Assembly (NCBI GenBank): GCA_963703665.1
Contig: CAVPFB010000011.1
Location: 27,368 to 91,367 of the forward strand
Origin: AP-15 sp963703665
Lineage (GTDB): Bacteria > Pseudomonadota > Alphaproteobacteria > ATCC43930 > CGMCC-115725
Length of the DNA stretch: 64,000 nt
Reading direction: 5' to 3'
Shown here: piece by piece, positions 9,554 to 18,993 of the stretch
How positions within the stretch are numbered: position 1 is the stretch's first letter
Layout: each line of letters opens with the position of its first letter
The notes under the pieces: generated by a model
Told to the model about the DNA's origin: nothing
What the model saw: only the letters and a program-made list of their open reading frames with translations
Databases searched by the model: none
Made by a program: the position numbers and the translations under genes

Positions 9554-10748
9554 TTACTGAGCGAGCAGCATGCGGCCGTAAGGCGCCATCGCGGCTAGGC
9601 GGCTCGCGGCGGTGTGGGTCAATACGGTCATCACGTCGCGGCGGATCGTCCCCAGCTCGTCGCTGTCGTAGACCCAGCGGGCGCCGTCGACCTCGCACAG
9701 CCGATCGACCGCCCAACTCACCTGATGCTGCGCATAAACCATGTCGCGGCGGGCGCGCAATGCTTCCATCTCGGTGATCTTGCGGCCCGAGCTGACCGCG
9801 GCTGTGCTCGAGTTCGCGCCCGGTGTGCAGCAGCAGGGTCGCCGCGTCGATCGCGGCCGCAGCCTCGCCGATCGCCATCTGTACGAATTCGGACTCGGCC
9901 ACCCGCCGCACCCCGCGCGACACCCGGCCGGCCAACGACCGGCACGCAACCTCAAGCGCGCGGCGGCCGAGCGCGATCGGCACCGGCGGCAACGAATAGG
10001 AGACGAGAAAGCCGCGCGGCGCGCGCAATACCGGGTATTCGGGATGCACCGAGGCACCCGGCGGGGTGCCGGCGAACAGGTCGCTGACCATGACCGAGCG
10101 ATGTTCGGGCACGAACACGTCGTGCAACATCAGCGATTTGCTGCCGGAGCCGGCGAGGCCCAGCGTCTGCCAGTCGTCGACGATCTCGATCTCGGCGAAT
10201 GGCACCAGCAGATAAGCATGGGTATGCGGGTCGCCCATCTCGCCCAGAAAGGCGCCGAGGATCGCCCATTGCGCATAATCGCAGCCGCTCGAGAAGGTGT
10301 ACCGGCCGCTGAGTCGCCAGCCGCCCGGCACGCGCCTGGCGGCGGCGCGCGGCGCCAGAGACGAGGCGGCGACCGCTTCCGGATCGGCGCCCCAGACATC
10401 GACCTGCGCCTCTTCGGGATACTGGGCGATAATCCACTGATGCTCGGCCAAGACCGCATAGACCCAAGCCGACGACGCGCAGCCATAGGTCAACTCCTCG
10501 ACGATGCGCGAGAACAGGCTGAACCGGCCCTGCATGCCGCCAAAGCGCCGCGGCTGCAGGATGCGCATCATGCCGGCGGCACGGTATTCGGCGATGGTCT
10601 GCACCGGCACCGTCCGCGCCGCCGCCGCCCCGGCCGCCCGCTCGGCGAGCCGCGGGACCATCGCCCGCGCCCGCTCCAGCACCGCCCGCTCGTCGTCGGG
10701 CAGGCTGCTGTCGTCGCCAGAAAGAGAAGCCGTTCCGCAGCGCGTCAT
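9554..10748 (-). pseudogene. Acyl-CoA dehydrogenase-like flavin monooxygenase (frameshifted)
   Basis: Resembles the acyl-CoA-dehydrogenase-fold oxygenase components of two-component flavin monooxygenases (HsaA, HpaH or IacA type), which use reduced flavin from a separate reductase. The N-terminal helical domain (ILQPRRFGGMQ), the middle beta domain (SGRYTFSSGCDYAQWAIL) and the C-terminal helices are all present. The reading frame breaks at about 9800: LLLHTGRELEHS continues one base later as AVSSGRKITEMEALRARRDM and runs to GRMLLAQ and the stop at 9554. One extra base explains the break, so the gene may be intact in the organism. The ATG at 10748 precedes a normal N-terminus. Substrate unknown; no flavin reductase is adjacent. 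Confidence 0.75.
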
Positions 10749-10953
10749 ATGTCCTCCATCAGATACGCGGTCCCGGTGCCGGCTATGATCCATGCCGCTC
10801 GAAGGGTGCATCGGAGCTGGCAGCGGAGCAAGGGGAGGTGCTCAGACGATCGCGCGGCAGCGACTTTGAGGGGCGTACGTCGATCGCCCACCAGGCGCGG
10901 GCGTGAGGCCAATATGCGGACCCCGAGCGGGTTGGTCATGACCGAGATGCTCG

Positions 10954-11442
10954 CTAGAACGCGGCGCAGGAGTCGCGGGTGATGAGGCCGACCGATTGCT
11001 GGTGGTACCGGACTTTGTAGGCATCGATCACCGCCGACAGCCGTCGCGCCAGGTCGGGGGTTCGCTTGGCGGCGATCAGCAGGATCTTGGTCGGGTCCGA
11101 GACGATGTGGCTGGTCCGCGGGTTGCGCCATTGGCCCTGGCCATCAAAGACGGTGAAGCCGTCGGGGAAGTTCGGCGTGATGGTCTGCGCCGCAAACTCC
11201 GCCCATTCGCCATCGGTCAGCAGCTTGCGCCCCGTGATGCGACGGCCGAAAAACACCTCGGCCACCAGCATCCGCTGTTCTCCCGGCAGCAGGCAGGCGT
11301 AGGGAGCGGGCCGCGGGGTTAGCGGCGCCGGCGACGCGGCACAGCCGGCGAGCAACGTCAACGCCAGCCCTGCCGCCAAGCTCGGCTCAAGCTTGTCCAA
11401 TTTGCCACCCTTGCCTGGACTTGCTCGGATGGTCCGTGCCAT
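10954..11442 (-). CDS. DUF3574-type lipoprotein
   Basis: Small predicted outer or periplasmic lipoprotein. A short hydrophobic segment ends in the lipobox LLAGC, after which comes a domain with the pattern of DUF3574 (EVFFGRRI, TDGEWAEFAAQTITPNFPDG, FTVFDGQGQW), whose function is unknown. The ATG at 11442 is preceded by a GAAGAGG ribosome binding site, but a TTG 16 codons further in, right before the hydrophobic segment, is an alternative that would give a more typical signal peptide. It stands alone between the flavin enzyme and the PRPP synthetase gene. Confidence 0.7.
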   Translation of the reverse strand: MARTIRASPGKGGKLDKLEPSLAAGLALTLLAGCAASPAPLTPRPAPYACLLPGEQRMLVAEVFFGRRITGRKLLTDGEWAEFAAQTITPNFPDGFTVFDGQGQWRNPRTSHIVSDPTKILLIAAKRTPDLARRLSAVIDAYKVRYHQQSVGLITRDSCAAF

Positions 11443-11573
11443 CCACCTCTTCGAGCCCGATATCGGCGCGCGAAAGGCATGGACGTCCACGGATTATCTC
11501 GTACGACCGTAGCGTTCATGCGAGAGGCATCTTGCCGGCGAGATGTGGTGTAACGACTGCGGATGAGGCAGTG

Positions 11574-12545
11574 CTACTCTGACCCGCCACCGTCAACGGG
11601 GTGAAACAAAGCGCTTACGGATTCGCCGTTGTGGATGCGGCGCATAGCTTCGGCGAGTGCCGAAGCCACCGACAATATCTTGAGCTTGGGGACGCATTTC
11701 TCGGCAGGGATCGGAACGGTGTTGGTCGAAACGATTTCGAGCACGTCATGCTGCTGGTTGAGGCGATCGAGAGCGCCCGCCGAGAACAAGCCATGAGTGC
11801 AGGCGATGCGCACCGAGCGGGCATCGCGCTCGCGCAGCCGCTCGAGCAGCTCGATCACCGTGCTGCCGCGGGCGATCTCGTCGTCGAGCACAATGATGTC
11901 GCGGCTGGCCACATCGCCGATGATAGCGCTGATCTCGACCCGGTCGTCGCTGAAACGCTGTTTGGCGCCCGCCGCCACCGGGACGCCCAGCAGCCGGGCA
12001 AAGGCGGCCGCCGCCTTGGCATTGCCGAGGTCGGGCGACACCACAACCGTATTGGCCAGATCGCATTGCTTGAAGTGGCCGGCAAGCTCGCGCAACGCGT
12101 GCAAGTGGTCGACCGGTATACTAAAAAATCCGTGCACCTGGGGTGAATGCAAGGTCATCGTCAGAATGCGGTTGGCGCCGGCGGTGACCAGGAGGTCGGC
12201 AATCAGACGGCCGCCGATCGAGATCCGCGGCGCGTCCTTCTTGTCGGAGCGCGCGTAAGCATAGTGGGGCATCACGACCGTGGTCCGCGATGCCGACGCC
12301 CCCCGCGCCGCGTCCAGCATCAACAGAAGCTCGACCAGATGCTCCTGCACCGGCGGGACCAAAGGCTGAATGATAAACACGTCGCGTTCCCGGCAATTAG
12401 CTTGGAGCTGCACACCGAGACAATCGTTTGCATAGCGCTCTACCTGCGATGGCAGCAACGGAACCTTGAGGTGGCTACAGATTTCCGCCGCCAAAAGCGG
12501 GTGTGCGCTGCCACTGAAGACGGCGATTTGGGTCAACGACCGCAC
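11574..12545 (-). CDS. prs: Ribose-phosphate pyrophosphokinase-like protein (divergent)
   Basis: Would make PRPP from ribose 5-phosphate and ATP. The 323 residues cover the whole two-domain fold: YARSDKK at 97-103, the HSPQVHGFF motif at 133-141 (normally with an Asp-Leu-His start and Gln-Gly-Phe-Phe end), a catalytic flexible loop with K195 and R197, and the PRPP loop at 221-229. That loop reads DDEIARGST where housekeeping enzymes have DDMIDTGGT or similar, and the ribose-binding stretch is SPDLGNAKAAAAFA rather than the usual DxGGxxRA form. It is therefore a divergent paralogue; whether it is the main PRPP synthase is open. The start is a GTG. Confidence 0.8.
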   Translation of the reverse strand: MRSLTQIAVFSGSAHPLLAAEICSHLKVPLLPSQVERYANDCLGVQLQANCRERDVFIIQPLVPPVQEHLVELLLMLDAARGASASRTTVVMPHYAYARSDKKDAPRISIGGRLIADLLVTAGANRILTMTLHSPQVHGFFSIPVDHLHALRELAGHFKQCDLANTVVVSPDLGNAKAAAAFARLLGVPVAAGAKQRFSDDRVEISAIIGDVASRDIIVLDDEIARGSTVIELLERLRERDARSVRIACTHGLFSAGALDRLNQQHDVLEIVSTNTVPIPAEKCVPKLKILSVASALAEAMRRIHNGESVSALFHPVDGGGSE

Positions 12546-12573
12546 CCCTTAGGTAATCGCGCTTCGGGCGACG

Positions 12574-15339
12574 CTACTCCGCCGCCTCCCGGACATCGGC
12601 CGGCTCGACCTTGGCGGCGCAGAATTTGAATTCGGGGATCTTGCCGATCGGGTCGAGCTGCGGGTTGGTCAGGATGTTGGCGGCGGCTTCGGCGTAGCAG
12701 AACGGGATGAACACCATGCCCGGCGCCACGGCGCTGTCGGCGCGCGCCTTCAATTCGATCATGCCGCGGCGGGTGGTGACGCGCACCGGGTCGCCGGCGG
12801 CGATGCCGAGCCGGCGCAGCTCGCCGGGCGCCAGGCTCGCCACCGCCTCGGGCTCGAGCTCGTCGAGCACGCTCGCTCGCCGGGTCATGGCGCCGGTATG
12901 CCAATGCTCGAGCTGACGGCCGGTGGTCAGCACCATCGGGTATTCGAGGTCGGGCTCCTCGGCCGGCGGGATGATCGCCGCCGGCACCAGCCGGCCGCGC
13001 CCCGAAGCCGTCGGAAAACCCTCGCCGAAGACGATGTCGTGGCCGGGCTCGTCCTCGGCATCGCACGGATAGGTCACCGAACTCTCGCGCTCCAGGCGCT
13101 CCCACGTGATGTTGTCGAGCGACGGCATCGCAAGCTTCATCTCGGCGAAGACGTCGCGCGGATGCGGGTAGGACCAGTCGAGCCCGATGCGCCGCGCGAT
13201 CTCTTGGATGATCCACAGATCCTCGCGCGCATTCCCCGGCATCGGCAGGGCGCGGCGGCCGATCTGCACCTGGCGGTTGGTGTTGGAGACGGTGCCGTCC
13301 TTCTCGGGCCAGGCCGAGGCCGGCAAGACGACATCGGCGTATTTCGCGGTCTCGGTCAGAAACAAATCCTGGACGACCAGATGTTCGAGCTTGGCCAAGG
13401 CCTCGCGGGCGTGCTGCACGTCGGGGTCGGACATCGCCGGGTTCTCACCCATGATATACATGCCCTTGATCTCGTCGCGATGCACCGCGTCCATGATCTC
13501 GACCACGGTCAGCCCGGCCTTGTCATCGAGCGGCGTGTGCCACAGGGCCTCGAATTTCTCGCGGACCGCCGGGTCCGTGACCGATTGATAATCCGGGTAG
13601 ACCATCGGAATGAGCCCGGCGTCGGAGGCGCCCTGCACGTTGTTCTGGCCGCGCAGCGGATGGAGCCCGGTGCCGGGCCGGCCGATCTGCCCGGTGATCA
13701 ATGCCAGCGCAATCAGGCAGCGCGCATTGTCGGTGCCGTGGACGTGCTGCGAGATGCCCATGCCCCAAAAGATGATCGCCTTCTCGGCGCGGGCGTAGGT
13801 GCGCGCCACATGGCGCAGGGTCGCGGCGTCGACGCCGCAGATCGGCGCCATCTTTTCCGGAGAATAGTCGCGGATGTGCTCGCGCAGTATGTCGAAATCG
13901 TCGGCATGGGCCTGGACGTACTGCCGATCGTAGAGATCTTCCTCGATGATCGTATGCAACAGCGCGTTCAGCATCGCGACATCGCGCCCCGGATTGAAGC
14001 GCAGGGTCAGGGTCGCGTGGCGCACCAGGCTGTGGCCGCGCGGGTCCATGACAAAGACCTGGGCGCCGCGCTTGGCCGCCTGCTTGAAAAAGGTCGCCGC
14101 CACCGGATGGTTTTCGGTCGGGCGCGCGCCGATGACGATGATCACGTCGGCGTCGCCCGCCGCGGTGAACGGAGCCGTGACCGCACCCGAGCCGATCCCC
14201 TCCATCAGCGCCGCGACCGAGGAGGCATGGCACAGCCTGGTGCAGTGGTCGACATTGTTGCTGCCGAAGCCGGTGCGCACCAGCTTCTGGAAGAGGTAGG
14301 CCTCCTCGTTCGAGCCCTTGGCCGAGCCGAAACCGGCCAGCGCGCGCTTGCCGTCCCGGTCGCGGATCTGTCTCAGCCCAGCGGCGGCGCGGTCGAGCGC
14401 TTCCTCCCAGCTCGCTTTGCGGAAATGCGTATAGGGGTTGGCCGGGTCGATCTCAACGTCGTGCTTGGACACTCCTTCCTTGCGGATCAAGGGCTCGGTC
14501 AGCCGGTCGGAGTGATTGACATAGTCGAAGCCGAACCGGCCCTTGACGCACAGCCGGTTGTGGTTGGCCGGCCCGTCTTTGCCCTCGACCGCGACGATGC
14601 GGTCGTCACGGATCTTATAAGTCAGCTGACAGCCGACCCCGCAATACGGGCACACGCTGTCGACCTCGCGGTCAGGGGCGTTGGCGTAGACGCCGTTCGC
14701 ATCGACCAGGCTCGCCGGCATCAACGCCCCGGTCGGGCAGGCCTGCACGCATTCGCCACAGGCGACGCAGGTGCTGCTGCCCATCGGGTCGTCGAAGTCG
14801 AATACAATCTTCTCGTGATAGCCGCGCGCCGCCATGCCGATCACGTCGTTGACCTGCACCTCGCGGCAGGCGCGGACGCACAGATTGCATTGGATGCAGG
14901 CGTCGAGCTGAACCGCCATCGCCGGGTGGCTGCGATCGGGTGCGGGCGCGGTGCGTCGCGGAAAGCGGCTCGCGGCGACCCCGACCCGGTCGGCCCATTG
15001 CCAGAAGGGCGACTGCGGATCGTGCGCGGCGGTCCGCTCCGGCTGATCGCCGACCAGCAATTCGAACACCATTTTGCGCGAAAACCGGGCGCGCTCGCTC
15101 GCCGTCTCTACCTTCATGCCCGGTGCCGGCCGGCGCACACAGGAAGCGGCCAGCACCCGCTCGCCCTCGATCTCGACCATGCAGGCCCGGCAATTGCCGT
15201 CGGCGCGGTAGCCGGGCTTCGGCAGCCAGCACAAATGCGGGATTTCGATGCCCTGGCGGTCGGCGACCTGCCAGATGGTCTCGCCGGGCATGGCCTCGAC
15301 CTCGGCGCCGTCGAGGGTGAAGCGGATCGGTTCGGTCAT
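12574..15339 (-). CDS. fdsA: NAD-dependent formate dehydrogenase alpha subunit (molybdenum or tungsten)
   Basis: Catalytic subunit that oxidises formate to CO2 in the cytoplasm; 921 residues. In order: an N-terminal [2Fe-2S] domain (C37, C50, C53, C67), a [4Fe-4S] pair (C148, C151, C154, C158 and C191, C194, C197, C201), the proximal cluster (C230, C233, C237, C264) and the molybdopterin domains. The active-site pair is C370-H371 within DHCTRLCHAS, so this is a cysteine, not a selenocysteine, enzyme. The ATG at 15339 starts MTEPIRFTLDG, right before the first beta strand. Electrons pass to the NuoE/NuoF-like beta subunit encoded upstream. No fdhD or fdsC-like accessory gene is visible nearby. 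The two-subunit layout resembles Methylobacterium Fdh1. Confidence 0.94.
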   Translation of the reverse strand: MTEPIRFTLDGAEVEAMPGETIWQVADRQGIEIPHLCWLPKPGYRADGNCRACMVEIEGERVLAASCVRRPAPGMKVETASERARFSRKMVFELLVGDQPERTAAHDPQSPFWQWADRVGVAASRFPRRTAPAPDRSHPAMAVQLDACIQCNLCVRACREVQVNDVIGMAARGYHEKIVFDFDDPMGSSTCVACGECVQACPTGALMPASLVDANGVYANAPDREVDSVCPYCGVGCQLTYKIRDDRIVAVEGKDGPANHNRLCVKGRFGFDYVNHSDRLTEPLIRKEGVSKHDVEIDPANPYTHFRKASWEEALDRAAAGLRQIRDRDGKRALAGFGSAKGSNEEAYLFQKLVRTGFGSNNVDHCTRLCHASSVAALMEGIGSGAVTAPFTAAGDADVIIVIGARPTENHPVAATFFKQAAKRGAQVFVMDPRGHSLVRHATLTLRFNPGRDVAMLNALLHTIIEEDLYDRQYVQAHADDFDILREHIRDYSPEKMAPICGVDAATLRHVARTYARAEKAIIFWGMGISQHVHGTDNARCLIALALITGQIGRPGTGLHPLRGQNNVQGASDAGLIPMVYPDYQSVTDPAVREKFEALWHTPLDDKAGLTVVEIMDAVHRDEIKGMYIMGENPAMSDPDVQHAREALAKLEHLVVQDLFLTETAKYADVVLPASAWPEKDGTVSNTNRQVQIGRRALPMPGNAREDLWIIQEIARRIGLDWSYPHPRDVFAEMKLAMPSLDNITWERLERESSVTYPCDAEDEPGHDIVFGEGFPTASGRGRLVPAAIIPPAEEPDLEYPMVLTTGRQLEHWHTGAMTRRASVLDELEPEAVASLAPGELRRLGIAAGDPVRVTTRRGMIELKARADSAVAPGMVFIPFCYAEAAANILTNPQLDPIGKIPEFKFCAAKVEPADVREAAE

Positions 15340-15352
15340 CGGGAAATCTCCC

Positions 15353-15440
15353 GCGAGGGGACCACCCCGGCGCAGGCCGGGGCCCATGTAGCCACCGTTC
15401 GAGCGACTGAACCATGGGTCTCGGCCTTCGCCGGGATGGA
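15353..15440. repeat. Palindromic intergenic repeat
   Basis: Contains the inverted segments accccggcgcaggccggggc and a related ccttcgccggga arm, resembling the dispersed palindromic repeats common between alphaproteobacterial genes. A related element occurs at about 58129-58206. It lies directly upstream of the alpha subunit gene. Confidence 0.5.
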
Positions 15441-15566
15441 TTTTTGCGGCACGCCAAGAAAAAAAAGGCGCATCGGGTCAGACATGCATCGTCTCCTCAG
15501 CACATTATAACCGCCTCCGCAGTAGCTCACATTGATATAGTGGATAAATTCTTCCATCATCAACAG

Positions 15567-15791
15567 TCACAGCGATCCCGAGCGTCCTTCGGTCCAGCGA
15601 CCAATACCGCCCGAAAAAGCCACGACGATCCCATTATTGATGACAATATCGCAACCTAACAGCTGAAAGCGAACCGAATATTTCGAAATTTGGCGATCCA
15701 GCTCGTCTTGAAGATTTTGAGATTGCCCGGGGACAACCGTCCATATGCTGACAAAAATCGAACAGAGCCATACCGCTAGTTTGCAAAACAT
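15567..15791 (-). CDS. Small predicted secreted protein in an AT-rich islet
   Basis: A 74-residue reading frame lying between the two formate dehydrogenase genes. It begins with a hydrophobic signal-like stretch (KLAVWLCSIFVSIWTVV) followed by a short mature part (LQDELDRQISKYSVRFQ). The surrounding 15490-15870 is clearly poorer in G and C than the flanking genes, which suggests inserted DNA. No family was recognised. A longer start at 15839 (GTG) is possible. It may be a gene remnant rather than a functional gene. Confidence 0.33.
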   Translation of the reverse strand: MFCKLAVWLCSIFVSIWTVVPGQSQNLQDELDRQISKYSVRFQLLGCDIVINNGIVVAFSGGIGRWTEGRSGSL

Positions 15792-15884
15792 CCTATTTAT
15801 CAATCGTGTTGGGCCGTTGGAGAGACTCGATAGAGTCACATCTCTCGATCGTCCCGGCTTTCTTTGAACGTGCGAACAGGGAAA

Positions 15885-17588
15885 TCACGTCAGATCCTCG
15901 CGGAAATGCTTCAGCACCTGCTTGACCGGGTTCATCGCCGCCTGGCCCAAGCCGCAGATCGAGGCGTCGCCCATGACCTGGGTCAATTCCTGCAGCAGAT
16001 CCTCGTCCCAATGCGGCGCGGTCATCAGCTTGACCGCCTTTTCGGTGCCGGCGCGGCACGGCGTGCACTGGCCGCAGCTCTCGTCCTCGAAAAAGCGCAA
16101 GAGGTTCAGCGCCACCGCCTTCATGTCGTCCTGGTCGGAGAGGACGACAACCGCACCCGAGCCGGTGAAGCAGCCATGCGGTTCGAGCGTGCCGAAATCG
16201 AGCGGGATGTCGGCCATCGCCGCCGGCAATATGCCGCCGGAAGCTCCGCCCGGCAGATAGCCCTTGAACGCGTGACCCTCGGCCATGCCGCCGCAGAACT
16301 CGTCGATCAGCTGGCGCGCGGTGATGCCGGCCGGGGCGAGCTTGACCCCCGGATCCTTCACCCGCCCCGACACCGAGAACGTGCGCAGCCCCTTGCGCCC
16401 GTTGCGGCCGTGGCCGGTGAACCAGTCGGCACCCTTCTCGACGATGTCTCGCACCCAATAGAGGGTCTCGATGTTGTTGCACAGAGTCGGCCGGCCGAAG
16501 AGCCCGACCTGCGCCGGGAACGGCGGCCTTTGCCGCGGCAAGCCGCGCTTCCCTTCGATCGATTCGAGCATCGCCGATTCCTCGCCGCAGATATAGGCGC
16601 CGGCGCCGCGGCGAAGATGGATATGGGTATCAGGTGACAATCCAGCTTTTTCGATGGCGGCGGTCTCGGCTTCGAGGATCGCTTGGCATTGGGGTATTCG
16701 TCGCGCAGGTAGATATAGATGTCGGTGGCCTCGACCACCCAGGCGGCGATCAGCATTCCTTCGAGAAAGCGGTGCGGGTCGGTTTCGAGGAAATAACGAT
16801 CCTTGAAGGTGCCGGGCTCGCCCTCGTCGCCATTGACCGCCAACAGGCGCGGCGCGGGCTCCTGGCAGCACCAGGCGCCATTTGCGCCCGGTCGGAAACC
16901 CGGCGCCGCCGAGACCGCGCAGCCCCGAATGCTCGAGCGCTTCGATCAGCTCGTCGGGTTTGCGCTCGCCGGCGAGGCAGGATTGCAGCAGGCGATAGCC
17001 GCCTTCCGCTCGATACGCGTCGAGACCGACATAGGCCGGGACCGGCATGTGCGTCTCGCGGGCAGCTACGGCCGCGGCGACTGAAGCGGCGGTTGCGTGC
17101 TCGTGCAACGCGTGGCCGATCGCGACGACCGGGGCGCGGTGGCAGCCGCCCATGCACGGCGCGCGCACGACCCGGACCGCGTCCCCAAGCCGGCTCTGCA
17201 GCTCGCCCAGCAGGGCCGGGGCGCCGGCGAGCTCGCAGGTCAGACTGTCGCAGACCCGCACGGTCAGCGCCGGCGGCGGCTTTTTCGTCGTCCATGACGA
17301 TGTCGAAATGGGCGTAGAACGAGGCCGACCTCGTAGACCTCGACGAGGGCGAGCCGCATCTCTTCGGCGAGTGCGGCGAGATGGCGCGCATGCAGGCAGC
17401 CGAAATGATCCTGCAGCAGGTGCAGGTGCTCGATCAGCAGATCGCGCCGCCGCTCGCGGTCGCCGAGCAATGCCTGGATCTCGTCCAAGGCCGCCGGGTC
17501 GACCTGCCGGCCCTTCGGGTGATCGAGCCCACGCCGCCGGCCCGACGCCGGGATGGATGCGGCGGTCGTGCCTTACGGTCTGAGGCAT
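15885..17588 (-). pseudogene. fdsB: Formate dehydrogenase beta subunit, NuoE-NuoF fusion (multiple frameshifts)
   Basis: Diaphorase subunit that would pass electrons from the alpha subunit to NAD. Piecing frames together gives a NuoE-like N-terminus (DEIQALLGDRERRRDLLIEH, then a thioredoxin-like [2Fe-2S] domain with CDSLTC and CMGGC) fused to a NuoF-like part with the FMN/NADH glycine-rich segment (GLRGLGGAGFPTGRKW, VNGDEGEPGTFKDRYF) and the [4Fe-4S] motif ESCGQCTPCRAG. The frame changes at about 17540, 17330, 17278, 16855 and 16680; the first four fit one inserted base each, the last one missing base. No domain is lost, so sequencing error is likelier than decay. The start at 17588 is tentative. 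The fused layout matches Methylobacterium Fdh1B rather than separate FdsG and FdsB. Confidence 0.82.
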
Positions 17589-17602
17589 GAGCCTGCTCGA
17601 GC

Positions 17603-17735
17603 CCTCTCCGCCCTTCAGGGGGAGAGGGAGGGGCCCGCGCGCAGCGCGGGAGGGTGAGGTGGGCGTCCGCCGTCACTCGCAATCGCCCCCACCTCACCCC
17701 GACCCTCTCCCCCCAAGGGGCGGAGAGGGAGAATT
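17603..17735. repeat. Inverted intergenic repeat between fdsB and frc
   Basis: Two opposed arms, ccctctccgcccttcaggggg near 17607 and ccctctccccccaaggggcg near 17703, with agggtgaggtgggcg against ccccacctcaccc between them. The whole can fold into a long hairpin and looks like the common CTCACCC/CTCTCCC dispersed repeat. It fills the space between the two genes and could act in termination. A related element lies at about 36765-36865. Confidence 0.6.
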
Positions 17736-17755
17736 TGGTGCGAGTCATGGCCGGT

Positions 17756-18985
17756 CTACACCGCCCCTTCCTTGTGCAACTCGGCGATCGCGTCCTCGGC
17801 GTAGCCGAGCCAGCCAAGAATGTCGTCGGTGTGCTCGCCCAACAGCGGCGCGCGCTTCACCTCGACCGGCGAATCCGAGAGATTGATCGGCGAGCCGACC
17901 TGGACATAGCGGCCCCGTGTCGGATGATCGACCTCGACCAGAAAACCGCGTTCGTAGAGCGACTTGTCCTCGTAGATGTCCTTCATCGACAGGATCGGGC
18001 CGCACGGCACGTCGACCTCGTTCAGCGCCTCCATGACGTCGAACTTGGTCCTGGTCATCGTCCATTTTTCGATGATCGAGAAGCATTCGGGGATCTTCGG
18101 CAAACGCGCCTGCGGCGTCGCATATCCCGGGTCGGCGATCAATTCCTCGCGGCCGCACAATTTCATCAGCGGCTCCCACGACGGCGGCTGGATGATCACA
18201 TAGACCCAGTCGTTCTGACCGCCCGGGGCGCAGCGCAAGGCCGCTCCGGGCTGGCCGCCGCCCGAGGCGTTGCCGGCGCGGGGCACGGCATCGCCGAATT
18301 CCTGGTTCGGGTATTCCGGCAACGGCCCCTTCATGATGCGCTGCTGGTCGCGCATCTTGACCCGGCACAAATTCAAGACCGCGTCGGTCATCGCCACCTC
18401 GACGCGCTGGCCCTTGCCGGTGCGCTCACGCTGGAACAATGCGGCGAGGATGCCGGCGATCGCGTGGACGCCGGTGCCGCTGTCGCCGATCTGGGCGCCG
18501 GTCACGGTCGGCGGGCCGTCCTCCCAGCCGGTCGTGCTGGCCGACCCGCCCATGCACTGCGCGACGTTCTCATAGGCCTTGCAGTCGACGTAGGGGCCGG
18601 GGCCGAAGCCCTTGATCGAGGCGTAGATGATGCGCGGGTTCAACTCCTGGAACCGCTCCCAGGTGAACCCGGCGCGGTCGAGCACGCCGGGCCCGAAATT
18701 CTCGACGATGATGTCGCAGCGGCGCACCAGCGCCTCGAGCACCGCCTTGCCCTTTGGCGCCTTCATGTTGACGGTGATGCTGCGCTTGTTCGAGTTCAGC
18801 ATCGTGAAATAGAGGCTGTCGGCGCCCTTCACATCCTGCAACTGGCCGCGGGTGATGTCGCCGCGGCCCGGCATTTCGACCTTGATCACGTCGGCGCCCA
18901 TCCACGCCAACAGCTGGGTCCCGGTCGGCCCCGCCTGGACATGGGTCATATCGAGGATGCGCACACCTTCCAGCGCTTTGCTCAT
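17756..18985 (-). CDS. frc: Formyl-CoA:oxalate CoA-transferase
   Basis: Class III (CaiB/BaiF) CoA-transferase that moves CoA from formyl-CoA to oxalate, giving oxalyl-CoA and formate. The 409-residue protein has the catalytic aspartate D168 in QIGDSGTGVH, matching Asp169 of the Oxalobacter enzyme, and a glycine-rich loop (SGGGQPG) like the mobile loop of Frc. The N-terminus MSKALEGVRILDMTHVQAGP is typical. The ATG at 18985 follows an AGGTGAGG ribosome binding site; a GTG four codons upstream overlaps the regulator stop. Identification as Frc rather than another family III transferase rests on these motifs plus an oxc gene and formate dehydrogenase in the same region. Confidence 0.9.
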   Translation of the reverse strand: MSKALEGVRILDMTHVQAGPTGTQLLAWMGADVIKVEMPGRGDITRGQLQDVKGADSLYFTMLNSNKRSITVNMKAPKGKAVLEALVRRCDIIVENFGPGVLDRAGFTWERFQELNPRIIYASIKGFGPGPYVDCKAYENVAQCMGGSASTTGWEDGPPTVTGAQIGDSGTGVHAIAGILAALFQRERTGKGQRVEVAMTDAVLNLCRVKMRDQQRIMKGPLPEYPNQEFGDAVPRAGNASGGGQPGAALRCAPGGQNDWVYVIIQPPSWEPLMKLCGREELIADPGYATPQARLPKIPECFSIIEKWTMTRTKFDVMEALNEVDVPCGPILSMKDIYEDKSLYERGFLVEVDHPTRGRYVQVGSPINLSDSPVEVKRAPLLGEHTDDILGWLGYAEDAIAELHKEGAV

Positions 18986-18993
18986 GTCTTGCC

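Noticed and set aside
12898..15510. An 870-codon open frame on the plus strand opposite the formate dehydrogenase alpha gene
   Set aside because: It is antisense to a gene with complete iron-sulfur and molybdopterin motifs. Long antisense frames are expected in high-GC DNA, and the product has no recognisable domain.
15885..17588. Separate fdsG and fdsB genes
   Set aside because: The NuoE-like part and the NuoF-like part follow each other with no stop or start between them once the frameshifts are followed, so a fused beta subunit fits better.
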